This document shows positions 7,754 through 15,786 of a stretch of DNA of 22,317 nt, piece by piece. Origin of the DNA: Chlorobiota bacterium (GTDB taxonomy: Bacteria; Bacteroidota; Bacteroidia; Flavobacteriales; Flavobacteriaceae); NCBI GenBank assembly GCA_013151975.1, contig JAADHG010000011.1, forward strand, positions 1 to 22,317. Reading direction: 5' to 3'. The notes beneath the pieces were generated by a model. It did not search any database. It saw only the letters and a program-made list of their open reading frames with translations, and was not told the DNA's origin. The translations under genes were made by a program, and so were the position numbers. How positions within the stretch are numbered: position 1 is the stretch's first letter; every line of letters begins with the position of its first letter.

Positions 7754-8809
7754 ATGAAAAAATTCATCTTTATCTTAGCCTTAACTACTGTACTTTACAC
7801 TTGTAAAAATGACGTAAAAACAGAAGCCGTTACAACACCTGAAAAACCAGAGTTCACCATTGTTATTCATGGTGGCGCAGGAACTATATTAAAAAAGAAT
7901 ATGTCCCCTGAAAAAGAAGCCGCCTATAAAGCGACGCTAGAAGAAGCTATTCGTGTTGGTTATGAGATTTTAAAAAAAGGCGGGACGAGTCTTGATGCTG
8001 TTCAAAAAACAATTAATGTGATGGAAGATTCTCCATTATTCAATGCGGGGAAAGGTGCTGTATTTACTAATGCAGGAACAAATGAACACGATGCGTCCAT
8101 TATGGATGGTAAAACGTTGAATGCCGGAGCTTCGGCTGGAACAACAACCGTTAGAAATCCTATTAATTTGGCAAGAGCTATTATGGATAACTCTCCTCAT
8201 GTGATGCTTTCGGGAAAAGGTGCAGACACTTTTGCCGAAGAACAAGGATTACAAATTGTAGATCCTAGTTATTTTTATACTGAACGTCGTTTTAAATCTT
8301 TACAAAGGGCAAAAAAAGCTGAGAGAACAGAATTAGATCACGATGATAAAGCCGCATTTTACGATTCTGATATTAAAAACTTCAAATTTGGAACTGTAGG
8401 CTGTGTGGCTTTAGATAAATATGGTAATCTTGCCGCTGGAACCTCAACTGGAGGAATGACTAATAAACGTTGGGGTCGTGTTGGAGATGCTCCTATTATT
8501 GGTGCTGGAACGTATGCAAATAATAACACTTGCGCTGTTTCTAGTACTTCTAGTACTGGATGGGGAGAATATTTTATTCGCGCTGTGGTTGCTCATGATA
8601 TTTCTGCCTTAATGGAATATAAAGGCATGAGTTTAAAAGATGCTGCCAGAGAAGTAATTCATGATAAAGTTGGTGGTCTAGGTGGCGATGGTGGTATTGT
8701 TGCTGTTGATAAAAATGGAAATATCGCTATGGAATTTAATACTGCTGGAATGTATAGAGCCTCTATGAATGACAAAGGCGAATTGGTTGTTAAGATTTAT
8801 AAGGAATAA
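7754..8809 (+). CDS. Isoaspartyl peptidase / L-asparaginase (Ntn hydrolase), lipoprotein
   Basis: A 351-residue plant-type (type 2) asparaginase/isoaspartyl dipeptidase. It hydrolyses isoaspartyl peptides and asparagine after self-cleavage into alpha and beta subunits. The autocatalytic N-terminal nucleophile is Thr214 in FGTVGCVA, so the beta chain should start there. Other family motifs are VIHGGAGT at 37-44, GKGAVFTNAG near 99-108 and the substrate loop STGGMTNKRWGRVGDAP from 231. The N-terminus MKKFIFILALTTVLYTC is a lipoprotein signal with the modified Cys at 17. The enzyme should therefore be anchored in the cell envelope rather than cytoplasmic. It is transcribed alone; the next gene starts 134 bases later and belongs to a different theme. 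Confidence 0.95.
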   Translation: MKKFIFILALTTVLYTCKNDVKTEAVTTPEKPEFTIVIHGGAGTILKKNMSPEKEAAYKATLEEAIRVGYEILKKGGTSLDAVQKTINVMEDSPLFNAGKGAVFTNAGTNEHDASIMDGKTLNAGASAGTTTVRNPINLARAIMDNSPHVMLSGKGADTFAEEQGLQIVDPSYFYTERRFKSLQRAKKAERTELDHDDKAAFYDSDIKNFKFGTVGCVALDKYGNLAAGTSTGGMTNKRWGRVGDAPIIGAGTYANNNTCAVSSTSSTGWGEYFIRAVVAHDISALMEYKGMSLKDAAREVIHDKVGGLGGDGGIVAVDKNGNIAMEFNTAGMYRASMNDKGELVVKIYKE

Positions 8810-8943
8810 GTGTTAATTATAACTTTTAAGACTTATTTAACAGCTGTAAAAATCCAAACAGTAAAATATCGACGTATTTAATTAACAGGAAACAACCTAC
8901 GGTCTCTTGATAATAATTTCGTTCATTTAAAACTCTCTTTTTT
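8810..8943. other. Intergenic gap upstream of the A2M gene
   Basis: No gene or strong terminator is visible. TAATTTCG at 8914-8921 differs by one base from the TAnnTTTG -7 consensus and would give a leader of about 15-20 bases for the macroglobulin gene, but no well-spaced TTTG element precedes it. Only small palindromes such as ACAGCTGT occur. Confidence 0.3.
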
Positions 8944-11900
8944 ATGTCTTTAAGAAACATCTTTGTATCTGTTTTGGTATTTACTTCTATTCTCTCTTGC
9001 AAAAAAACGCCTGCTGAAACCGATAACTTGTTTAAGTTTAAAGACTATATAAGCTATACTACATCTGGTCGTGTTTCAATTTTAAGTCCAATAAATATTG
9101 GCTTAGTAAAAGATATTGAAGGATGGGTTAGCAATGATGAAATATTGGATAATATTATCTCTATTTCACCAAAGGTAAAAGGGAAGCTTATTGTAAAAAA
9201 CCCTAAAACAATGGCCTTTATCCCTAATAATCCATTAAAACCTGATACAGAATATACAGTAACAGTAAAATTAAATGAACTTCAGACAAACATTCCTTCC
9301 GAGTTTAAGAATTACACATTTCGATTTAAAACTATAAAACCCAATTTTAATGTTATTACTCAGGGCTTACAATCGTATAATAAAGAATGGCAATATCTTG
9401 AAGGCATTATTAAACTAGCCGATGCAACAAAACTAGCCGATGCAAAAATGCTACTGGTGGCTTCTCAAAAAGGAAGTGATTTACCTATAAAATGGGATAA
9501 ATCTAACGATATCTCTACCTATTTTGAATTCAAAATTGATAGTATCAGCCGGCAAATTAACGATTCTGAAGTAAAAATTATCTGGAACGGAAAATCAATC
9601 AACTCCTCAAACAAAGGCGAAAACACCATTACTATTCCTGGAATAAATAACTTTACTATTGTTGATGTGAGTGTTGTTCAATCACCAGAACAATATTTAT
9701 CTATCAATTTTTCAGATCGCCTTAAAAAGCAGCAAAATTTTGATGGGTTAGTAACTATTCAAAATGTAAAAACTCCAAAGTTTATAGTTTCTGGGAACGT
9801 ATTAAAAATCTATCCAGATACCCAAATAGTAGGAAATATGCAAGTTGATGTATTTCAAGGGATAAAAAATGCTGAAGGGTTTAAACTAAAACAGCCGTTT
9901 TCAGAATTGGTGTCTTTTGAAGAACTTAAACCTCAAGTCCGACTTATTACAGGAGCAGGAATTCTTCCTAATTCACAAGATTTAAAATTCAATTTTGAAG
10001 CTGTAAACCTTAAAGCGGTTGATGTACGGATAATTAAAATATTTGAAAATAATGTACTACAGTTTTTACAAGACAATAACCTGGGGAACAACTATGAGTA
10101 TAATATAAGACGTGTTGGACGACGAATTGCAAAAAAAACTATTCCACTCATCAAAAATGATATTGAAAACACTGGAAAGTGGAAGGCTTATAGTATCGAT
10201 CTTTCAACCTATTTTAAAGCGGACCCTGGTGCAATTTATCGTGTCGAGTTAAGTTACAAAAAGGCATTTTCACTTTACGATTGTAATGCTAATAATACTT
10301 CTATTGACTCTGATGATGAGTCTTATTATCAAGATGATTATTCCTATACTAATGCAGAAGAAAACTATCCTGAAGATGAAGAGTTGCGCGAAGAAGAATA
10401 CTGGGACAATGTTAGTTATGGTTACAGAAATTACACATACAATTGGAGAGAACGTGATAATCCCTGTCATGAAGCGTATTATAATGAAGATAGAATTGTT
10501 TCTAGCAATTTAATTGCATCTAACCTTGGTATTATTGCAAAACGTGGAAACAATAAATCATATTACTTTGCTGTAACCGATATTTTAACTACAAATCCCA
10601 TAGCTAATGCTACTGTCGAGTTGTTTAACTACCAACAACAGTCTATAAAAAAAGCGACAACAGATAGTGAAGGATTAACCATAATTGATGCTAACAATCA
10701 AGCGTATTTCGCTATTGTTACTAAAGGAAAAGAAACTAGCTATATAAAACTCAGTGATGGTAATGCCTTATCAATGAGTAAATTTAATGTTTCAGGGAAA
10801 ACACTACAACGCGGACTTAAAGGGTTTATCTATGGAGAGCGAGGGGTTTGGCGCCCAGGAGATTCGTTACATCTTACGTTTATGCTAAACGACAATGCAA
10901 ATCCGTTGCCAGCAGGTCATCCAGTAAAAATGGAGGTAACCGACGCCAATGGGAAACTTACATACAGAAAAGTTAAAGTAAATGGTGTCAATAATTTTTA
11001 CAGATTTTCAGTGCCAACATCTCCAAAAGACAACACAGGAAATTGGAATGCTAAAGTTTCTGTAGGTGGAGCTTCCTTTTACAAAACACTTAAAGTAGAA
11101 ACCGTTAAACCTAATCGATTAAAGATTAAAATTGATTTTGAAGACGAAATACTTTCAAACGCAAAACCATTACAAAGTAAGTTGAACGTAAATTGGCTTC
11201 ATGGTGCTCCTGCAAAAAATATAAAAGCTGAAATTAAAGCCAAATTCTCTTCAACCACTACAGGATTTAAAAACTATCCGAACTATATATTTAATGACCC
11301 TACGCGAAAGTTTGAAACTGAAGAAATTACAATTTTTGATGGTAAAATTAATACAGAAGGTATTGCTAATGTTCATAAAAAAATAAATATTGGAAACAAT
11401 GCCCCTGGAATGTTAAACGTGTCTTTCCTTACTAGGGCATTTGAAAATGGTGGAGACTTTTCAATAGATGTGTTTAGTAAAAAATACGCCCCTTACGACG
11501 CTTTTGTAGGTTTAAAATCTCCCCAAGAGCGTGCTTATGGTTCTTTTTATACAGATGAAGATCAAGAATTCAAACTCGTAGTTGTCGATGCTAAAGGAAA
11601 GCCTATACAACGCAATAACTTAGAAGTAAAAGTCTATCAAATACAATGGCGTTGGTGGTGGAGTTCGTCTTATGACGATTTAGCATCATACCAATCTAGC
11701 AGCTATCACATCCCTTTTTTGAATACAAAAGTAAACACAAACAACAACGGGGAAGCGACTTTTAAAATAAACGTTCCCGATGCTGAAAGCGGACGTTATT
11801 TAATTCGTGTTTACGATCCCGAAAGTGGTCATGCTACTGGACGTACAGCATATTTTTATAGAAATTGGTGGCACCGTGATTCTGGAAATACTAAAGACGC

Positions 11901-14514
11901 TGCTAAAATGTTAGTGTTTTCGTCAGACAAAGAAGTCTATAATGTAGGTGATATGGCTAAAATTACTTTCCCTTCCGGAACCGAAGGGCGTGCTCTAGTA
12001 AGTATTGAAAATGGCACCGAGGTTTTGGCAACATCTTGGGTAAAGACTCAAAAAGGAGAAACAACAACATCTATTCCTATTACTAAAGAAATGGCGCCAA
12101 ACGTGTTTGTTAATATTTCTTTGTTACAGCCTCATGCTGTGACAGAAAACGATTTGCCTATACGCCTCTATGGTATTATTCCTATTATGGTAGAAGACAA
12201 AAACACCCTTTTAGAACCACAAATAAGCATGCCTAATGTATTGCGTCCAGAACAGGATATTACTATAAAAATTAGTGAAAAAAACAATAAAGCAATGACC
12301 TATACAGTCGCTATTGTAGATGATGGCTTGTTAGACTTAACACGCTTTAAAACACCTAATGGCTGGGATGTGTTTTATGCTCGCGAAGCACTTGGTGTAA
12401 AAACCTGGGATATTTTCGATGAGGTTATTGGGGCATACACAGGAAGTGTAGATCAAATTTTTGAAATTGGTGGCGATGGTAATGCAACAGTTGGTAAAAA
12501 GAAAAAAGCTAATCGCTTTAAACCTGTTGTAAAATATATTGGTCCTTTTGAATTGAAAGCAGGTGAAACAAAATCGCATAGCATCAAAATTCCCAAGTAT
12601 ATAGGTTCTGTTCGTACCATGGTTGTTGCTGGTGATAATATAAATGCTGCTTATGGAAGTGTTGAAAAAACAACTCCTGTTAAAAAACCATTAATGGTAC
12701 TCGCAACCTTACCTCGGAAATTAAGTCCTGGAGAAAAAGTAACGCTTCCTGTAACTGTTTTTGCGATGGAAAACAAAATAAAGACTGTCTCTATAAACTT
12801 AAAATTAAGTAAAGGTATTTCAGTCGTTGGCAAGAAAACACAAACGTTATCTTTTACAAAACCTGATGAGCAAATGACCTATTTTGAATTGGATGTTAGT
12901 AAAGCAAAAGGTATAAGCACAGTTGAGGTTATAGCTTCAGGTCATGGTGAAACATCATCTTACGAGGTTGAATTAGATGTCGTAAACCCTAATCCGTATA
13001 GCTCTAAAGTAACCGATTTAATTTTAGATTCTAATACCTCAAAAACAATAGATTTTACAACTTTTGGAGTGGAAGGTAGTAATAGTGCCTCGATAGAATT
13101 TTCTACAATACCACCTATGGATTTCACTGGACGTTTACAATATTTAATCCGTTATCCTCATGGTTGTGTTGAGCAAACAACATCTAGTGTGTTCCCTCAA
13201 TTGTACTTAACAGATATATTCGATTTAACCCTTGATAAAAAACAAACTATCGAAAACAACATAAAAAACGGCATTAAGAAATTAGCAAATTTTCAAAGAC
13301 CTAATGGTGGATTATCCTATTGGAGTGGGCAACACAATGTCAATGATTGGGGAACTACCTATGCAGGACATTTTATGATTGAAGCTGAAAAAAAAGGCTA
13401 TGTTTTACCCCTGACATTTAAGATCAATTGGTTACAATATCAAAAACAAGCGGCTAAAGATTGGCGCCCGAGCTATAAAAACTATAGAAATGACGTGGCA
13501 CAAGCCTATAGATTATACTCTCTTGCTTTAGCTGGACATCCAGACTTAGGTGCCATGAACAGGTTAAAAGAATTTGGAAACTTATCTAACGATGCAAAAT
13601 GGCGATTGGCCGCTGCTTATGGTTTAGCTGGACAAACAGAAGCCGCGAAAGCAATTTCTGCAACTGCAAATACTGAATTTGGGTCACACCAAAACGATTA
13701 TTACACTTATGGCTCTGTAGATAGAAATCGTGCCATGGCATTAGAAACCATGGTGATTCTCAACGATTCTAAAACACGACATCTTGCCAAATATATTGCC
13801 AAGCGTTTATCATCTAAACAATGGATGAGTACGCAGTCTACAGCATACAGTTTATTAGCAATGGCAAAAATGGTGAATAAAAATGGAGGCAAAGCATTAC
13901 ATTTAAATTATACACTTAATACAAGTAAATCAGAATTAATTGAAACAAACAATGCTATTTCGCAGCGTACTTTAAATATCAAAGACGGGAGCAATAAAAT
14001 TGAGGTAAACAATACTAAAAACAATACTATTTATGCCAGAATTGTCACCTCTGGTAAGCTGCCATTAGGCAAAGAAATTATTACACAAAGAGGTTTAAAA
14101 GTCTCTATAACTTATAAAGATTCACAAGGAAATACTATAGATATTACTAAATTAAAACAAGGCCAAGACTTTGCAGCAAATATTACTGTAGTGAATCAAA
14201 AAAACGAACCAATCAACGATGTGGCATTAACCCAAATATTCCCTTCCGGATGGGAAATAGTAAACACGCGTTTTACTGATTTTGGCAATGCAACTACAAA
14301 TCAAGCTGATTATACAGATATTAGAGATGACCGCGTAAATTTCTATTTTAATCTGAGTAAAAGCTCGAAGACGGGAAGCACAAAAACTTTTAATGTGCTG
14401 TTAAACGCTTCGTATTTAGGTAAGTATTATTTGCCTGGAACACAAGTTGAAGCGATGTATGATAATGACTATTTCGTAAGAACGAAAGGTCAGTGGATTG
14501 AAGTAAATAAATAA
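8944..14514 (+). CDS. Alpha-2-macroglobulin family lipoprotein with intact thioester
   Basis: An 1856-residue bacterial alpha-2-macroglobulin, expected to be lipid-anchored at Cys19 (SILSC lipobox) in the envelope. Such proteins trap attacking proteases: cleavage of a bait region exposes an internal thioester that bonds to the attacker. The thioester motif GCVEQ is intact, with Cys1408 and Gln1411. Other marks are an Ig-like N-terminal domain (about 35-130), the RGVWRPGDSLHLTF macroglobulin segment, the VDDGLLDLTRFKTP block and the C-terminal alpha/alpha toroid around the thioester (about 1395-1700). A 72-residue acidic, Tyr-rich insert occupies residues 446-517 and is bounded by Cys447 and Cys508. 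The whole protein has only four cysteines: lipobox, this pair and thioester. It heads a cluster ending in PBP1C, the classical partner of bacterial A2M. Confidence 0.95.
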   Translation: MSLRNIFVSVLVFTSILSCKKTPAETDNLFKFKDYISYTTSGRVSILSPINIGLVKDIEGWVSNDEILDNIISISPKVKGKLIVKNPKTMAFIPNNPLKPDTEYTVTVKLNELQTNIPSEFKNYTFRFKTIKPNFNVITQGLQSYNKEWQYLEGIIKLADATKLADAKMLLVASQKGSDLPIKWDKSNDISTYFEFKIDSISRQINDSEVKIIWNGKSINSSNKGENTITIPGINNFTIVDVSVVQSPEQYLSINFSDRLKKQQNFDGLVTIQNVKTPKFIVSGNVLKIYPDTQIVGNMQVDVFQGIKNAEGFKLKQPFSELVSFEELKPQVRLITGAGILPNSQDLKFNFEAVNLKAVDVRIIKIFENNVLQFLQDNNLGNNYEYNIRRVGRRIAKKTIPLIKNDIENTGKWKAYSIDLSTYFKADPGAIYRVELSYKKAFSLYDCNANNTSIDSDDESYYQDDYSYTNAEENYPEDEELREEEYWDNVSYGYRNYTYNWRERDNPCHEAYYNEDRIVSSNLIASNLGIIAKRGNNKSYYFAVTDILTTNPIANATVELFNYQQQSIKKATTDSEGLTIIDANNQAYFAIVTKGKETSYIKLSDGNALSMSKFNVSGKTLQRGLKGFIYGERGVWRPGDSLHLTFMLNDNANPLPAGHPVKMEVTDANGKLTYRKVKVNGVNNFYRFSVPTSPKDNTGNWNAKVSVGGASFYKTLKVETVKPNRLKIKIDFEDEILSNAKPLQSKLNVNWLHGAPAKNIKAEIKAKFSSTTTGFKNYPNYIFNDPTRKFETEEITIFDGKINTEGIANVHKKINIGNNAPGMLNVSFLTRAFENGGDFSIDVFSKKYAPYDAFVGLKSPQERAYGSFYTDEDQEFKLVVVDAKGKPIQRNNLEVKVYQIQWRWWWSSSYDDLASYQSSSYHIPFLNTKVNTNNNGEATFKINVPDAESGRYLIRVYDPESGHATGRTAYFYRNWWHRDSGNTKDAAKMLVFSSDKEVYNVGDMAKITFPSGTEGRALVSIENGTEVLATSWVKTQKGETTTSIPITKEMAPNVFVNISLLQPHAVTENDLPIRLYGIIPIMVEDKNTLLEPQISMPNVLRPEQDITIKISEKNNKAMTYTVAIVDDGLLDLTRFKTPNGWDVFYAREALGVKTWDIFDEVIGAYTGSVDQIFEIGGDGNATVGKKKKANRFKPVVKYIGPFELKAGETKSHSIKIPKYIGSVRTMVVAGDNINAAYGSVEKTTPVKKPLMVLATLPRKLSPGEKVTLPVTVFAMENKIKTVSINLKLSKGISVVGKKTQTLSFTKPDEQMTYFELDVSKAKGISTVEVIASGHGETSSYEVELDVVNPNPYSSKVTDLILDSNTSKTIDFTTFGVEGSNSASIEFSTIPPMDFTGRLQYLIRYPHGCVEQTTSSVFPQLYLTDIFDLTLDKKQTIENNIKNGIKKLANFQRPNGGLSYWSGQHNVNDWGTTYAGHFMIEAEKKGYVLPLTFKINWLQYQKQAAKDWRPSYKNYRNDVAQAYRLYSLALAGHPDLGAMNRLKEFGNLSNDAKWRLAAAYGLAGQTEAAKAISATANTEFGSHQNDYYTYGSVDRNRAMALETMVILNDSKTRHLAKYIAKRLSSKQWMSTQSTAYSLLAMAKMVNKNGGKALHLNYTLNTSKSELIETNNAISQRTLNIKDGSNKIEVNNTKNNTIYARIVTSGKLPLGKEIITQRGLKVSITYKDSQGNTIDITKLKQGQDFAANITVVNQKNEPINDVALTQIFPSGWEIVNTRFTDFGNATTNQADYTDIRDDRVNFYFNLSKSSKTGSTKTFNVLLNASYLGKYYLPGTQVEAMYDNDYFVRTKGQWIEVNK
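9412..9447 (+). repeat. In-frame 18-bp tandem repeat within the A2M gene
   Basis: Two adjacent 18-base units, 9412-9429 and 9430-9447, differ at one base and encode KLADAT then KLADAK (residues 157-168). The repeat keeps frame. It may be a small slippage duplication, or chance in a helix-forming segment. Confidence 0.6.
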
Positions 14515-14522
14515 ACAAATTT

Positions 14523-14579
14523 GTCATTCCGAAAACGGCTTTTTAAGCCAAAATATTTCTGATTTTTTTTCGGAGTGAC
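14523..14579. repeat. Nested inverted repeat between the A2M and SH3-protein genes (REP-like or terminator-like)
   Basis: Outer arms GTCATTCCGAAAA (14523-14535) and TTTTCGGAGTGAC (14567-14579) pair over 13 positions with one mismatch. Inside lies a second hairpin, GGCTT-TTT-AAGCC (14537-14549). The left arm carries the GTCATTCC signature common in dispersed intergenic repeats of Bacteroidota genomes. A T-run (14563-14570) lies within the right half, so attenuation between the two genes is possible. It fills nearly all of the 83-base gap. Confidence 0.6.
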
Positions 14580-14597
14580 CAAACACATCTTAAAATT

Positions 14598-15491
14598 ATG
14601 AAAACACATATAAGTATATTATTAGCGCTAGTAGCATTTAGCTATGCCGAAGCACAAGACATTCAATACGTTTCAGCCGAAAATGGCTTAGTTATTAGAG
14701 TAAAACCAAGCAGAGGTGCCAAGCGCATTGGAATGCTTGACTATGGCACAGCATTGGAAATTACAGAACACACAAATTTACAATTAGACATTATGAATAA
14801 TGGCGAAAAAATTTCGGGTGAATGGGTGAAAGTTAGAGGTATGGATGCCTACGAACCTTTTGAGGAAGGTTATGTTTTTAATGGTTTTTTAACAGAAGAA
14901 AAGCTTAAAAAGCGCTTTAAAGCAAGTTTTGAGGAATTTACAGTAAGTATTGATGATATTTCCGAAAAAACACCAGAAGAAGCCTTTGGAAACCCAGATA
15001 AAATCCTGTCTTTTAAGCTAAACTTAGATGAATCCTTAGAGGGTAAAACGATTAAAGTGAAGCACCATCAAGAGTTTAGAACCATAGAAGTGTTTCAAAA
15101 ACATGAAAATAGCATCGCTATTTCAGATGACAAATCGCATTGCGATCTAATTGATTGGCAACATTATTATTCCAGTTGGAAGCCCTTAAAAACGATTTCT
15201 AGAAACCATAAATTTAAAGCACGCGCCATTTCAGAAAAAGAAGCTCTTAAATTTATAGATGTTGATATTGAAACGCTAAAATCAGTTGTAAATGAAACTT
15301 GTGGTGCTTCTTGGAGTGAATCTATAAAAGACGTAAAATCAGTTAAAGACTATCCAACAAGCATTATTACCAGTAAAGTACTTTTACGTATTATAATGAC
15401 AGATATTGATGGTTATAAAACTGAGAAGATAATTATCTTTGAAATTCCTATGAGTTGTCAAACTAAAGTAAATTCTTATGCAAAACTTTAA
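14598..15491 (+). CDS. Secreted SH3-domain (bacterial SH3b-like) protein, function unknown
   Basis: A 297-residue protein with a cleavable signal peptide (MKTHISILLALVAFSYAEA, likely cut before Gln20). It is followed by an SH3b-like domain at about 22-105: ENGLVIRVKPSRGAKRIGML, GTALEI, GEWVKVRG and a closing GYVFNGFL. SH3b domains in exported bacterial proteins often bind peptidoglycan or peptides. The remaining ~190 residues are not recognised; they include KSHCDLIDWQHYYSSWKPL and two other Cys late in the chain. It lies between the A2M gene and pbpC, so an envelope role is likely. Its last 14 bases overlap the start of the next gene, which implies translational coupling. Confidence 0.75.
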   Translation: MKTHISILLALVAFSYAEAQDIQYVSAENGLVIRVKPSRGAKRIGMLDYGTALEITEHTNLQLDIMNNGEKISGEWVKVRGMDAYEPFEEGYVFNGFLTEEKLKKRFKASFEEFTVSIDDISEKTPEEAFGNPDKILSFKLNLDESLEGKTIKVKHHQEFRTIEVFQKHENSIAISDDKSHCDLIDWQHYYSSWKPLKTISRNHKFKARAISEKEALKFIDVDIETLKSVVNETCGASWSESIKDVKSVKDYPTSIITSKVLLRIIMTDIDGYKTEKIIIFEIPMSCQTKVNSYAKL

Positions 15492-15786
15492 ACCATACTA
15501 CGCAGTAATATTTACCTCAACGCAAACAAAACAGACTGAAGGCTACAATGAAATGGCTCAAAAAATGGAAGCATTAGCCAAACAAGAAGAAGGTTTTATT
15601 AGCATAGATAGTGCACGTGAAAAAGTAGGTATTACTGTGAGTTATTGGGAAAATTTAGACGCTATAAAAAAATGGAAACAAAATTCTGAGCACTTATTGG
15701 CACAACAAAAAGGACGGCAAAATTGGTACAGTTGGTATAACGTAAGAATTTGTAGGGTTGAACATGAGTATGAATTTAAAAGTTGA
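15478..15786 (+). CDS. ABM-fold (antibiotic biosynthesis monooxygenase-like) protein
   Basis: A 102-residue protein of the ABM/dimeric alpha-beta barrel type: YYAVIFTS strand, a helix with YNEMAQKMEALAKQEEGFISIDSA, VGITVSYWENLDAIKKWK, then HLLAQQKGRQNWYSWYNVRICRVE. The last block resembles flavobacterial and proteobacterial 'antibiotic biosynthesis monooxygenase' proteins of unknown substrate. It is cytoplasmic (no signal). Members range from cofactor-free quinone-type monooxygenases to haem-degrading enzymes, so the reaction cannot be named. The ATG at 15478 lies inside the end of the SH3-protein gene (14-base overlap), and its TGA overlaps the TTG start of pbpC. It is thus firmly embedded in the cluster, although its chemistry has no obvious link to the cell wall. 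Confidence 0.85.
   Translation: MQNFKPYYAVIFTSTQTKQTEGYNEMAQKMEALAKQEEGFISIDSAREKVGITVSYWENLDAIKKWKQNSEHLLAQQKGRQNWYSWYNVRICRVEHEYEFKS

Noticed and set aside
10286..10513. Overlapping plus-strand frame of 75 codons inside the A2M gene, rich in Ile and Met.
   Set aside because: It is the out-of-frame shadow of the acidic/Tyr-rich insert; its composition follows from GAT/TAT-rich codons and it resembles no protein family.
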